DNA of 32,763 bases from Comamonadaceae bacterium (GTDB taxonomy: Bacteria > Pseudomonadota > Gammaproteobacteria > Burkholderiales > Burkholderiaceae_C), in NCBI GenBank assembly GCA_947458305.1, contig CANGZO010000002.1, positions 1 to 32,763 of the forward strand, read 5' to 3'. The notes under the pieces were generated by a model. It searched no databases, was not told the DNA's origin, and saw only the letters and a list, made by a program, of their open reading frames with translations. Positions 13,302-21,501 of the stretch are shown here, in pieces; the stretch's first letter is position 1; each line of letters begins with the position of its first letter. Both the position numbers and the translations under genes were made by a program.

Positions 13302-13873
13302 ATGGCACAAGCAAAGACACTGACCCCGGAAGAAATAGAGCGATTGTTATTGCACATCAACACCCGCAAGTACGCCGCACGGAACAGATCGATGATGGTG
13401 CTCACCCACTGGGCGGGCCTGCGTATTGGCGCGGTGGCGGGCTTACGCTGGAGCGACGTCACCACCACAGAGGTGCTGGTGAAGGATGAGATTCGCCTGC
13501 TGCCCGACATGGCCAAGGGCCGTCACACGCGCACCGTGTTCGTCAGCACTAAACTGAAAGAGGAACTGCAAACCTACGCAGCTCAAGCCACGTGCTTGGA
13601 CCGCAGCTACCCGTTCTTTGCCAGACAAAAAACATCAAGCTGGGGTTCAACGCCAACAGCTTGGCTCAGACCTTTGCACTGATCTACGAAGGCGCTGGCC
13701 TGGAAGGCGCCAGCAGCCACAGTGGCCGCAGGACTTTTTTGACCAACTTGGCCAACAAAGGCACAGCGATTCATATTTTGAAAACGCTGGCTGGGCACCG
13801 CAGCATCAGCACCACCGCCGCCTACCTCTACAGCAGCCCCAATTTGCTTAAGGCAGCGGTGGAGTTGGCGTGA
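13302..13873 (+). pseudogene. Small tyrosine recombinase/integrase interrupted by a frameshift
   Basis: The first frame (13302-13682) gives MAQAKTLTPEEIERLLLHIN and the Arg I box HWAGLRIGAVAGLRWSDV (Arg41). The second frame (within 13592-13873) carries HSGRRTFLTNLANKG (box II His and Arg), LAGHRSISTTAAYLY (His and the Tyr nucleophile) and a normal end. Joining them at the run of six A (13627-13632) would give an intact protein of about 190 residues without the N-terminal SAM-like domain. A loss of one A, a sequencing error or a -1 ribosomal shift would each explain it. AAGGAG lies nine bases before the ATG. It could once have moved the neighbouring cassettes; that is speculation. Confidence 0.8.
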
Positions 13874-13931
13874 GCACTTAATTTGAAGCTGCCAACATAC
13901 CTTCATCCAACACCTGTTTAACAACAATAAC

Positions 13932-14213
13932 CTAGGCCCCAGCCTGCACCTTCAATATCTGCAGCATCTGACCCGCAAGAGATGAACGGTCATAGCGCTT
14001 GGCACCAAGAGGGCCGTTGGCTTTATAACGAGCGTGCAAGTTTGGGTCATCGGCGAGGCGGCGTAGCCCATTGATGAGCGCTTCATAGTTCTCGGGTTCG
14101 AACAACAACCCAACGTCTTCACGCGTCACAATGCCCGCTGATTCACCCTCTACACCGTGAAGAACAGGTATGGCCATACCCATGCACTCAAACAACTTGG
14201 ATGGGATGCCCTT
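13932..14213 (-). pseudogene. Glycosyltransferase, C-terminal fragment
   Basis: The reading [20 protein letters not shown], then EGESAGIVTREDVGLLFEPE and a helical end (LAGQMLQIL), matches the nucleotide-sugar-binding half of GT-B (family 4, WcaI/WbuB-like) glycosyltransferases. These have a PSK.FE..A...PVL..V.GE....V pattern and then a G....P.N...L...I..L stretch. The N-terminal two thirds are missing: at about 14213 the sequence switches to ugd in another frame. It has no start of its own and is almost certainly inactive. Confidence 0.8.
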
Positions 14214-14646
14214 CGCGCAGAAACTCGGGGCTAAACAGCAGATTGGTGGTGCTGTATTGCTGGCGGGCTTTTTCAACAAACCCCACGGGGATGGTGGATT
14301 TGATGACCATGACCACCTGGGAGTTGATGGCCATCACGTCTTGAATTACGGCCTCTACCGAGCCAGTGTTGAAGTGGTTTGTGACCGGGTCGTAATCGGT
14401 AGGAGTAGCAATGATGACGAAGTCTGCTCCGGTATAGGCCTCCTCCTTGCTCAACGTGGCGCGCAGGTTGAGGGGCTTGTTTTGTAGGTAATCCTGCAAC
14501 TCGGCCTCGTGTATGGGGCTGATGCGCTTGTTAATCATGTCCACTTTGGCAGACACGATGTCCAGCGCCACCACTTCGTGGTGCTGAGCCAGCAGCACGG
14601 CTATGGACAGTCCGACGTAACCGGTTCCGGCAATGGCGATTTTCAT
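14188..14646 (-). pseudogene. ugd: UDP-glucose 6-dehydrogenase, N-terminal fragment
   Basis: The protein begins [20 protein letters not shown], the NAD-binding Rossmann motif of UDP-glucose dehydrogenases. It continues through [34 protein letters not shown] and [11 protein letters not shown]. Family resemblance ends exactly there (residue about 146), just before the catalytic Cys region. A few foreign codons (HPIQVV) and a stop follow. Full Ugd is about 390 residues, so catalysis is lost. The ATG overlaps the gmd stop by four bases (ATGA at 14643-14646), so it was once a normal member of the operon. Confidence 0.88.
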
Positions 14647-15779
14647 TCAACGCTCACGTTCACCGCAAACCCGTTAGCCTTGAGCAACGCATGCTGCTTG
14701 GCCGCTTGTAGGTCGACGGCCACCATTTCGGCGCACATTTGTTGCACAGTGATTTCAGGCGTCCAGCCCAGTGTGGCTTTTGCTTTACTGGGGTCACCCA
14801 GTAGGGTTTCGACCTCGGTGGGACGGAAGTAACGTGGGTCGATTTTGACAATCGCCTGCCCCACCTGAAGGGCTGGGCTGTTGTCTCCTTCGATTTTGTC
14901 CACAATAGCAACTTCGTCCACCCCCTGACCTTCAAAGTGCAGGGTGATGCCCAGTTCTTGTGCGCTCCACTGGATGAACTGACGCACGCTGTATTGCACG
15001 CCGGTGGCGATCACGAAGTCTTCGGGCTGGTCTTGTTGCAGCATCATCCACTGCATGCGCACATAGTCTTTGGCGTGGCCCCAGTCGCGCAGGGCGTCGA
15101 TGTTGCCCATGTACAGGCAATCTTCCAGCCCCTGGCTGATGTTGGCCAGGCCGCGGGTGATTTTGCGGGTGACGAAGGTTTCGCCGCGGCGCGGGCTTTC
15201 GTGGTTGAACAGAATGCCGTTGCAGGCATACATGCCATAGGCCTCGCGGTAGTTGACCACGATCCAGTAAGCGTAGAGCTTGGCCACGGCGTAGGGGCTG
15301 CGGGGGTAAAACGGTGTGGTCTCCTTTTGCGGAGTTTCTTGCACCTGGCCATACAGCTCGGAGGTACTGGCTTGGTAGAAGCGGGTTTTCCTTTCCAAGC
15401 CGAGGATGCGGATGGCCTCCAGAATGCGCAGTGTGCCGATGGCGTCAACATCTGCGGTGTATTCGGGGGACTCGAAAGACACGGCTACATGGCTTTGTGC
15501 GCCCAGGTTATAGATCTCGTCGGGCTGAGTTTCTTGGATGATGCGAATCAGGTTGCTGGTGTCGCTCAGGTCGCCATAGTGGAGTTTAAAGCGGGCATTC
15601 TCGATGTGGGGGTCTTGGTAGATATGGTCCACCCGCTGGGTATTGAAGCTGCTGGCGCGGCGCTTGATGCCGTGGACGATGTAACCTTTTTCCAGAAGAA
15701 ATTCGGCCAGGTAAGAACCGTCTTGGCCAGTGATGCCGGTAATCAGTGCGACTTTAGGGTTGGCTTGGGATTGGGTCAT
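14643..15779 (-). CDS. gmd: GDP-mannose 4,6-dehydratase
   Basis: Gmd converts GDP-mannose to GDP-4-keto-6-deoxymannose, the first step to GDP-L-fucose. The 378-residue protein has the SDR signature [20 protein letters not shown], the [18 protein letters not shown] motif, the active-site STSELYG, and the Tyr-Lys pair in [32 protein letters not shown] and [11 protein letters not shown] are also diagnostic. It lies 52 nt downstream of fcl (the spacer holds a REP-like hairpin) and overlaps ugd by four bases. It appears intact. Confidence 0.97.
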   Translation of the reverse strand: MTQSQANPKVALITGITGQDGSYLAEFLLEKGYIVHGIKRRASSFNTQRVDHIYQDPHIENARFKLHYGDLSDTSNLIRIIQETQPDEIYNLGAQSHVAVSFESPEYTADVDAIGTLRILEAIRILGLERKTRFYQASTSELYGQVQETPQKETTPFYPRSPYAVAKLYAYWIVVNYREAYGMYACNGILFNHESPRRGETFVTRKITRGLANISQGLEDCLYMGNIDALRDWGHAKDYVRMQWMMLQQDQPEDFVIATGVQYSVRQFIQWSAQELGITLHFEGQGVDEVAIVDKIEGDNSPALQVGQAIVKIDPRYFRPTEVETLLGDPSKAKATLGWTPEITVQQMCAEMVAVDLQAAKQHALLKANGFAVNVSVE

Positions 15780-15803
15780 TGTTTAGGTGTCCAGAGGAGT
15801 CAA

Positions 15804-15827
15804 TCGCCCACGGGGTGGGCTCCTACA
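15804..15827 (-). repeat. REP-like hairpin between fcl and gmd
   Basis: On the minus strand TGTAGGAGCCCACCCCGTGG, then GCGA: a stem GCCCAC/GTGGGC with the TGTAGGAGC head and GCGA foot that characterise the well-known pseudomonad-type REP family. A related copy lies inside manC at 17735-17759. Confidence 0.75.
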
Positions 15828-15831
15828 GGGG

Positions 15832-16803
15832 TCAGATTCTGGTCAAAAAGTCTTGATAGGCTTGAGTCAGGCCTTGCAGCAGGGGCACTTGGGCTTGCCA
15901 GCCCAGGCTGTTGAGTCGGCTGCTGTCCATCCACTTGCGCGGTGTGCCATCGGGTTTGCTGGTGTCGAAAGTCACCGCGCCTGTGTAACCCACTACTTGG
16001 GCAATGGTCTGCGCGGCTTCGGCAATGCTCACGTCCGATCCGTAGCCCACATTGATGTGGCTGAGCATGGGGCTGGTGTGTTGGTCATAAGTGGGCTTGG
16101 GCAAGTTCATGACGTGCACGCTGGCGGCGGCCATGTCGTCCACATACAAAAACTCGCGCTTGGGTGTCCCCGTGCCCCAGATGGTGACGCTGGGTGCCTG
16201 TTTAACCTTGGCTTCGTGAAAGCGACGGATGAGTGCCGGGATGACGTGGGAGTTATCCGGGTGGTAGTTGTCGCCAGGGCCGTAGAGGTTGGTGGGCATG
16301 ACGCTGCGGTAGTCAACGCCGTGGCTGGCGCCGTATTGGCGGTTGTAGCTTTCGCAGAGCTTGATGCCAGCGATCTTGGCGATGGCATAGGGCTCGTTGG
16401 TGGATTCCAGCGTGCCGGTGAGCAAGGCGTCTTCGCGCATGGGCTGATCTGCCAGCTTGGGGTAAATGCAGCTGGAGCCAAGGAACAGCAACTTTTGCAC
16501 GCCATTGCGGAAGGCCGCGTCGATGACGTTGGCCTGCATCATCAGGTTTTGGTAGATGAACTCGGCCGGGTAGGTGTTGTTGGCGTGGATGCCGCCGACC
16601 TTGGCTGCGGCCAGGTAGACCTGGTCGAGCTTTTCTTGTGCAAAAAAGGCTTGGACAGCTGCTTGGTTGGTCAGGTCTAGCTCGGCGTGGGTCCGGATGA
16701 CGATGCGCTCGGCCGGGTAGCCATTGGATAACAGCTTGCGCACGATGGCCGAACCCACCATGCCCCGGTGGCCAGCGACGTAGATTTTCGGGTGATGGGT
16801 CAT
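15832..16803 (-). CDS. fcl: GDP-L-fucose synthase
   Basis: Fcl (WcaG) epimerises and reduces GDP-4-keto-6-deoxymannose to GDP-L-fucose with NADPH. The 323-residue protein has the [14 protein letters not shown] nucleotide-binding loop, [20 protein letters not shown], the catalytic Ser in [10 protein letters not shown], and Tyr-Lys in [15 protein letters not shown], followed by [12 protein letters not shown]. The start overlaps the manC stop by four bases. Its last codons and stop run into ATCTGACCCC, a stretch shared with the dispersed palindrome, then the REP hairpin, so the 3' end may have been rewritten by repeat insertion. Confidence 0.97.
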   Translation of the reverse strand: MTHHPKIYVAGHRGMVGSAIVRKLLSNGYPAERIVIRTHAELDLTNQAAVQAFFAQEKLDQVYLAAAKVGGIHANNTYPAEFIYQNLMMQANVIDAAFRNGVQKLLFLGSSCIYPKLADQPMREDALLTGTLESTNEPYAIAKIAGIKLCESYNRQYGASHGVDYRSVMPTNLYGPGDNYHPDNSHVIPALIRRFHEAKVKQAPSVTIWGTGTPKREFLYVDDMAAASVHVMNLPKPTYDQHTSPMLSHINVGYGSDVSIAEAAQTIAQVVGYTGAVTFDTSKPDGTPRKWMDSSRLNSLGWQAQVPLLQGLTQAYQDFLTRI

Positions 16804-18263
16804 GGTTGCGCCCGTCCGTAGGTGTCTTCAAAACGGACGATATCGTCTTCGCCCAAATAGCTACCCGACTGAACCTCAATGATTTCCAAAGGGATCGTCC
16901 CGGGATTAGCGAGACGATGAACTTCCCCCAGCGGGATGTAGGTGGATTGGTTTTCGGTCAAGGTCAGCACCTTGTAGCCGTTGGTGATTTCGGCAGTGCC
17001 AGTGACCACGATCCAATGCTCGGCACGGTGGTGGTGTTTTTGCAGGCTCAGACTGGCTTTGGGCTTGACCTGAATGCGTTTGACCTTGAAGCGGCCACCC
17101 TCGTCGATGCTGTCGTACCAACCCCAGGGGCGATGCACTTTGCGGTGCAGCGTGTGCTCTTCGCGCTTTGTTTTCTGTAGTTGGGTGACGATGTACTTGA
17201 CGTCTTGGCTGCGGGTTTTGTCAGCCACCAGCACTGCGTCTGCGGTTTCGATAACAACCAGATCGCTCACGCCCACCAAAGTAACCAAGCGGCTGCTGGC
17301 GTGCACCAGGGTGTTGCGGCTGTCGGTGGCCAGCACGTCACCCAGATGGGCGTTGCCTTGGGCGTCTTTGGGCAGCACGTTCCAGACGGCGTCCCAAGCG
17401 CCGAGGTCTGACCAACCAGCATCGAGTGGAACCATTTGGATGGGGAATGCGCTGCCGGGGCAGTGCTCCATGACGGCGTAGTCGACCGACTCGGCGGGGA
17501 TGGCGGCAAACTGCTCTTTGCCAGGGCGGATGAATTGGGCGTCTTGCGTTTTGGCGGCCCAGGCAGCTTGGCAAGCTAGGGCTATGTCGGGGCGAAAGGT
17601 TTGCAGGGCTTTAAGCCAGACCGATGCCCGAAGCACGAACATGCCGGCGTTCCAGAAGTAGCCGCCTTGTTTGATATAGGCATCGGCGGTGGCTTGGTTG
17701 GGCTTTTCTACGAAGGCAGCGACATTCAAGACATTCGCGCACGGGGGTGCGCTCCTACTTTGGTCTGTGCGGATGTAGCCGTAGCCTGTTTCGGGTTTGT
17801 CGGGGGTGACGCCCAAGATGACGATATCGCCGTTTGCGGCTTGGACGATGGCTTGTTGCACCGCTGCTATGAAAGCGGCAGTGTTGGCAACGGTTTGGTC
17901 GGCGGGGGTGACAACCAACACGGGGTCTTGGCCGTTTTGGGTGGCAGCCAAAGCGGCCATGCTCAAGGCTGGGGCTGTGTTGCGGCCCACGGGCTCTAGC
18001 AAGGCTGCTTCTAAAGTGATGCCCACTTCGCGCAATTGCTCAGACGCCAAAAACCGATGATCTTCGCCACTGACGATGAGGGGCGCGGCCAGTTGTATGT
18101 TGTCATGCCCCAAGCCCGCCAGGCGCTGGGCGGCTTGCTGAAAAAGGCTTTCGTTGCCCGTGAGGCACAGAAACTGTTTGGGGAAACCTGTGCGGGACAA
18201 GGGCCACAGGCGCGTGCCTGAACCGCCGCAAAGGATTACTGGCGTGACTTGGATTTTGCTCAT
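16800..18263 (-). CDS. manC: Mannose-1-phosphate guanylyltransferase / mannose-6-phosphate isomerase
   Basis: The bifunctional enzyme makes GDP-mannose and can isomerise mannose-6-phosphate. The 487-residue protein has the GMP pyrophosphorylase loop [16 protein letters not shown] (about residues 9-24), [27 protein letters not shown] and [11 protein letters not shown]. The C-terminal type II isomerase cupin has [36 protein letters not shown] and [10 protein letters not shown]. An extra loop after TGYGYIRTD (residues about 168-180) is encoded by a REP-like palindrome inserted in frame. It overlaps fcl by four bases, and all catalytic motifs are intact. Confidence 0.97.
   Translation of the reverse strand: MSKIQVTPVILCGGSGTRLWPLSRTGFPKQFLCLTGNESLFQQAAQRLAGLGHDNIQLAAPLIVSGEDHRFLASEQLREVGITLEAALLEPVGRNTAPALSMAALAATQNGQDPVLVVTPADQTVANTAAFIAAVQQAIVQAANGDIVILGVTPDKPETGYGYIRTDQSRSAPPCANVLNVAAFVEKPNQATADAYIKQGGYFWNAGMFVLRASVWLKALQTFRPDIALACQAAWAAKTQDAQFIRPGKEQFAAIPAESVDYAVMEHCPGSAFPIQMVPLDAGWSDLGAWDAVWNVLPKDAQGNAHLGDVLATDSRNTLVHASSRLVTLVGVSDLVVIETADAVLVADKTRSQDVKYIVTQLQKTKREEHTLHRKVHRPWGWYDSIDEGGRFKVKRIQVKPKASLSLQKHHHRAEHWIVVTGTAEITNGYKVLTLTENQSTYIPLGEVHRLANPGTIPLEIIEVQSGSYLGEDDIVRFEDTYGRAQP
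17735..17759 (-). repeat. REP-like palindrome inside manC
   Basis: Minus-strand AGTAGGAGCGCACCCCCGTG, then CGCGA: stem GCGCAC/GTGCGC with the same head and foot as the element at 15804-15827. It lies wholly within the manC reading frame and encodes roughly SRSAPPCAN. Confidence 0.7.
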
Positions 18264-18339
18264 GGTGTTTGTTTCATGGTCCGATGGCCATCGCCCTGCC
18301 CTTCACCCACTTCAGCCTTGAGCGCCTCAATCTCGACCT

Positions 18340-19482
18340 TCAGAGCCTTGGCTGCTTTTGCAGAGTCCGCATGAAGCGGCGGTTGATGGGAGGCTTGCGC
18401 AACAAAAATGCAATGGGCGAACACCAGTGGAAGGACACCAATCGCGCATACAAAGTGACATAGCCCAGCATGAACACCAGGCACAGCATGGCGGCAGTCA
18501 AAGTCTGGTCGTACACCGCATAAACGGCCAGCACCGCAGGCGCCGACATGAGGGCCAGCAAAATACCAGTCAGGGGGTTGGTCAAGTGCGGGGGCACCCG
18601 CAAGGTGCTGCGCACAACGCGGCGCATGATGAGGCTGTGCAGGTGCAGCCTGTCGGGCTGGCCGGGGTGGGTTTGGCGCAGTTTGCGGCGGTAGATGCTG
18701 AAGAGCACTTCAGTCACGGGGTGGATGCACACCAACAAGGCGGCAAAGGCGGTGACGCCAGAATTGCGCTCGATGAGCATGACGCAGGACCAAGCCAGCG
18801 CAAAGCCCCCAAAATAGCTGCCCCCGTCGCCCAAAAAGAGCTTGCCCCAAGGCCAGTTGATGAACCAAAAGCCCAACGCTGCTCCGGCCACGCACAGGCA
18901 GGCGATGGCCAAATTGGTGTCTTGAACGACCGTGGCGATGCCGGCAATGCCCACAAAGGCCAAGATCACAAAACCACTGGCCAAGCCGTTGAAGCCATCA
19001 ATGATGTTGATGGCGTTGGCCACGCCACCAATGGCGAAGGCGGTGAACAGCACAGACACCAAGCCGATACCCAGCAAAGAGTCAAACCATGGGATGTCAA
19101 CCGAGGTGAGGGATACCCCCGTGAGCCACCAACCCACCACACCAGAGGCCATGGTGGCCAAAAGCCGCGCCATGACGCTGACTTTTTTGGTGATGTCTTC
19201 GGCCAAGCCGAAGGCAAACGCGGGCAAGCCCGCCAACAGCAAGGGCCCCAAAATGGCTTGGCGCTCGGGCTTGGCCACCGCCCAAGCGGCAATCAACCCA
19301 GCCCAAATGGCCACGCCGCCGATGCGGGGTGTGGGCATGGTGTGGGCTTTTTGGATGCCTACCAGCCCGTCAATGCTGAAGCGGCCATGCAGCTTTGTGG
19401 TAAGCACCAAGACGATGGCCGTCACAAGAGACACGGCAAAGGCGGTGTAGGGGCTGGGCGGTATATCCAGGCTGGCGAACAT
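18340..19482 (-). CDS. WecA/MraY-family polyprenyl-phosphate sugar-1-phosphate transferase
   Basis: This family loads the first sugar-phosphate onto undecaprenyl phosphate at the inner membrane. The 380-residue protein has about ten hydrophobic segments. Family motifs are AHTMPTPRIGGVAIW near the N-terminus, FGLAEDITKKVSV (the DD..D-like region), NIIDGFNGLASG, FLGDGGSYFGG and the cytoplasmic QPDRLHLHSLIMRR. It is most like the WecA/WbpL branch, with glycan initiation as likely role; the sugar is unknown. It lies 26 nt after wzz and 76 nt before manC. The reading frame changes near the C-terminus in an overlapping shadow ORF, but the main frame is consistent. Confidence 0.92.
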   Translation of the reverse strand: MFASLDIPPSPYTAFAVSLVTAIVLVLTTKLHGRFSIDGLVGIQKAHTMPTPRIGGVAIWAGLIAAWAVAKPERQAILGPLLLAGLPAFAFGLAEDITKKVSVMARLLATMASGVVGWWLTGVSLTSVDIPWFDSLLGIGLVSVLFTAFAIGGVANAINIIDGFNGLASGFVILAFVGIAGIATVVQDTNLAIACLCVAGAALGFWFINWPWGKLFLGDGGSYFGGFALAWSCVMLIERNSGVTAFAALLVCIHPVTEVLFSIYRRKLRQTHPGQPDRLHLHSLIMRRVVRSTLRVPPHLTNPLTGILLALMSAPAVLAVYAVYDQTLTAAMLCLVFMLGYVTLYARLVSFHWCSPIAFLLRKPPINRRFMRTLQKQPRL

Positions 19483-19508
19483 GTTGATAAACGTGCGGAT
19501 GTTGGGGC

Positions 19509-20690
19509 TTAGCGGCCGGTTGCTTGTCGACCGATGGCTTTGCGCCAGCTGGTTTTAAGGGCAACCAATTTTTGTGCCGATTCGCTGTCTTGGCTGGCGT
19601 TGCGCATGGCCTGGCGGATAAAGACGAAAAGCAAGAGGGCAAAGCCTGCGGCCAGGGTGGCGATGATGGCGATCTGGGCTTTTTTGGGTTTGCTCTTGCG
19701 CTCGGGGGGCTGGGCAGCGTCGAGCACCTGGATGACCGCGCCTTCACGCGATTCGTCCACCTTGGCCATCTCGAACTGGCGGGCGAAGAGTTCAAACAAG
19801 GTTTCTTGGTATTTGAACTCGCGGAACTTGGCCACATAGTCGCCCTGCCCGGCAGCGGCGGCGGGTTCGTCTTTTTCTTGTTTGGCCAACTGAGCCCGCA
19901 GGTTGGCCAGCTCGGTCATGGCTTGTTTGAAGTCGGGCGCGGTTTCGGCCAGGTAGCCGCGCATGGCGCCTACTTTGACTTCTTGCGCCGTGACTTGCGC
20001 CTTGAGGCCGGCCACAGCGGCCAGTGCCGATGTGGGATTAGATTTGAGCACGCTGCTGCTCACGCCAGTGGCGCGCAGGGCTTGTTCGGCCTCGGTGAAT
20101 TTTTCTTTGACTTGGCTCAGTTGCTTTTCAAAGAAGGCGCGGCGTTGCTGCGCTTCGGTCACGGCCAAGCGGGCCAACAGCTTTTGCAACTCTTCCACAT
20201 GGGCGTTAGCCAGGTCGGCGGCAAACTTCGGGTCTTTGTCGTCGATCTGCACCGTGATCAGGCCGTCTTTGCCACTGCTGGCGCGGGTGCTGCCGGTCAG
20301 TGCCGCACGCGCATCTTCTTTGAACTTGGCTTGGTATCGCTCGTCCAGCTTAAACCGCGCTATCAGCTCGTCTTGCACGCTGTTACTTTTCATAAAGGCG
20401 AGGTATTGGTCAGCCGGGTTTTTGATGCCCGCAGCACCGGCCAAACCACCCAGCCCACCCAGGCTGGCCAGCATGCTGGCGGCAGCGCTTTGCTGTTGTT
20501 GGGGCGGGAGGAATTTGACGGTGGCCGTGAAAGTGGGGGGAATGGTGAAGCTGTAGCCCAATGCGGCCAGGCCCACCACCAGCGGGCCGAGAATCAGCAG
20601 GCGCAGGTTGTCGACAATGGTTTGCAGCAAATCAAGCAGGCTGATTTCGTCGTCTTCTGCGGTGTCGGGGATGTGTGTGTTGTCGGTCAT
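19509..20690 (-). CDS. Wzz-family polysaccharide co-polymerase (chain-length determinant)
   Basis: The 393-residue protein has a transmembrane helix at about residues 30-50 (NLRLLILGPLVVGLAALGYS). The Wzz motif follows (IPPTFTATVKFLPPQQQ), then a long periplasmic coiled-coil region (about 150-320, with EELQKLLARLAVTEAQQRRA and FTEAEQALRATG). A second transmembrane helix (about 345-362, AQIAIIATLAAGFALLLFVF) is preceded by a Pro-rich PPERKSKPKK. This is the standard PCP-1/2 topology without a tyrosine kinase domain. It controls chain length with the polymerase. In the operon it would normally follow the export gene directly; here a TA array separates them. Confidence 0.93.
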   Translation of the reverse strand: MTDNTHIPDTAEDDEISLLDLLQTIVDNLRLLILGPLVVGLAALGYSFTIPPTFTATVKFLPPQQQQSAAASMLASLGGLGGLAGAAGIKNPADQYLAFMKSNSVQDELIARFKLDERYQAKFKEDARAALTGSTRASSGKDGLITVQIDDKDPKFAADLANAHVEELQKLLARLAVTEAQQRRAFFEKQLSQVKEKFTEAEQALRATGVSSSVLKSNPTSALAAVAGLKAQVTAQEVKVGAMRGYLAETAPDFKQAMTELANLRAQLAKQEKDEPAAAAGQGDYVAKFREFKYQETLFELFARQFEMAKVDESREGAVIQVLDAAQPPERKSKPKKAQIAIIATLAAGFALLLFVFIRQAMRNASQDSESAQKLVALKTSWRKAIGRQATGR

Positions 20691-20706
20691 GCGGGGTGTG
20701 GAGGCA

Positions 20707-20743
20707 TTTGTCGGGGCTGAAGCTGCCGACCTACGGGGTCAAT
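20707..20743 (-). repeat. Junction repeat R, copy 1
   Basis: TGTCGGGGCTGAAGCTGCCG, then ACCTACGGGGTCAATG (plus strand): an imperfect hairpin followed by the CTACGGGGTCA tail. It lies between the orphan MNT header (20761-20781) and the wzz start. Confidence 0.7.
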
Positions 20744-20760
20744 GGGTAGTGTTTTTAGTA

Positions 20761-20781
20761 TTGGGCGGGGGTCAGGCGCAT
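20761..20781 (-). pseudogene. Orphan 5' end of an MNT gene (header remnant)
   Basis: The minus strand reads ATGCGCCTGACC, then CCCGCCCAA, identical to the first seven codons (MRLTPAQ) of the three MNT genes at 22344, 23106 and 23909. It then runs out after one more codon. It lies 26 nt beyond the VapC stop. Confidence 0.7.
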
Positions 20782-20807
20782 GGCGGTATGAGTCTGGACT
20801 TGTAGGG

Positions 20808-21179
20808 TCAATGCACGGGCTCTGCCCAGGCACAGCCCAGGGTTTGCGCCACCGCAAGCAGTCTTTTGTCGCGGGTCCACAACTTGAAGCCAGAAATCAA
20901 TGTGCTGGCACAAAGGTGGGCGTCGATGTAGCCGATGCCTTTGCCCATCAGGTTTTTGCTATCGATGAAGTGCATGACCTCGTGGTCCATGGCGGGTTTC
21001 ACGGGTGGCAGTGCTTGCAACAGTTCAATCAAGGCTTGACGATTTTTCAGGTTGCCACAGGCGAGTTCGCCCACCACAAATGGATGGGTGGCGGCCTGGG
21101 TTTGCATCAGGGCCTGAACCAACAGCGGTTCGCCTTGACGCAAATGGTCTACCCACACAGAGGTGTCCACCAAAATCAT
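20808..21179 (-). CDS. vapC: VapC-like PIN-domain ribonuclease toxin
   Basis: The 123-residue PIN protein starts MILVDTSVWVDHLRQGEP with the first acidic residue of the active site. Further acidic positions are FVVGELACGNL (Glu), and GKGIGYIDAHLCAST with the conserved Asp, followed by LWTRDKRLLAVA with the last Asp. VapC toxins cut tRNA or rRNA with Mg2+. The start overlaps the antitoxin stop by four bases (ATGA). The stop codon lies in a degenerate copy of junction repeat R (TGTAGGGTCAATG). The active site looks complete. Confidence 0.93.
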   Translation of the reverse strand: MILVDTSVWVDHLRQGEPLLVQALMQTQAATHPFVVGELACGNLKNRQALIELLQALPPVKPAMDHEVMHFIDSKNLMGKGIGYIDAHLCASTLISGFKLWTRDKRLLAVAQTLGCAWAEPVH

Positions 21180-21370
21180 GCTGCCGATTGTTGCCGTGCG
21201 ATGGGCTTGAGTTGGGGCTCGGTTCCGCCCAGTTGCGCCAAGCGATGGGCACTTTCGCGCTGAACAAGGGCCAACAAGGCTTCTCGCAGCAGCTGCGTGC
21301 GCTCAGTTAACCCGCTGATCTTCTGCGCTTGGGCCAGCAATTGATCATCGAGTGTCAGTGTGGTTCTCAT
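21176..21370 (-). CDS. vapB: VapB-like ribbon-helix-helix antitoxin
   Basis: The 64-residue protein starts MRTTLTLDDQLLAQAQKISG, a VapB ribbon-helix-helix domain (the RTTLTLDD strand and the TERTQLLREALLALV helix), then a short toxin-binding tail. The ATG at 21370 has AAGGA eight bases upstream; a TTG two codons earlier is unlikely. It is the first gene of the VapBC pair. A 26-bp inverted repeat (21399-21424) upstream is a likely operator. Confidence 0.9.
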   Translation of the reverse strand: MRTTLTLDDQLLAQAQKISGLTERTQLLREALLALVQRESAHRLAQLGGTEPQLKPIARQQSAA

Positions 21371-21398
21371 GGCCAAGGTCCTTTGATCATCAAAATTC

Positions 21399-21424
21399 GC
21401 ATCATTTTATTCGAATAATGATGC
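21399..21424 (-). promoter_or_regulatory. Inverted-repeat operator of VapBC
   Basis: GCATCATT (21399-21406) and AATGATGC (21417-21424) flank an AT-rich centre with TTCGAA. It lies 28 nt upstream of vapB and touches the end of the MNT header remnant, which marks where the VapBC cassette joins it. Confidence 0.5.
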
Positions 21425-21461
21425 CTTGGATGGTGTCGATTTGGGCGGGGATGAGGCGCAT
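21423..21461 (-). pseudogene. Orphan 5' end of an MNT gene upstream of VapBC
   Basis: The minus strand from 21461 encodes MRLIPAQIDTIQG. About 36 of 39 bases match the starts of the three intact MNT genes. The match ends abruptly where the VapBC operator begins. It is immediately preceded by junction repeat R, exactly as at the intact MNT gene at 23106. Confidence 0.8.
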
Positions 21462-21462
21462 G

Positions 21463-21501
21463 TTTTTGTCGGGGCTAAAGCCCCCGACCTACGGGGTCAT
21501 T
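21463..21501 (-). repeat. Junction repeat R, copy 2
   Basis: Plus strand TTTTTGTCGGGGCTAAAGCC, then CCCGACCTACGGGGTCATT: a hairpin GTCGGGG/CCCCGAC. It differs from copy 3 (23108-23146) by about one base over 38. The HEPN stop codon (21497-21499) lies inside it. Confidence 0.85.

Noticed and set aside
13083-13516. Minus-strand ORFs across the DnaA-box region and the recombinase start
   Set aside because: No family resemblance, and they oppose a gene with a good ribosome binding site.
18260-18484. ORF with a helical end (AKALKVEIEALKAEV) between manC and the WecA-like gene
   Set aside because: It mostly overlaps the WecA-like C-terminus in another frame. The helical tail looks coding-like, but there is no start or context to support a gene; it may be a remnant of a longer C-terminus.
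18358-19512. 384-residue plus-strand ORF opposite the WecA-like gene, and the similar ORF at 19524-20720 opposite wzz
   Set aside because: Antisense shadows; the minus-strand genes have membrane segments and family motifs.
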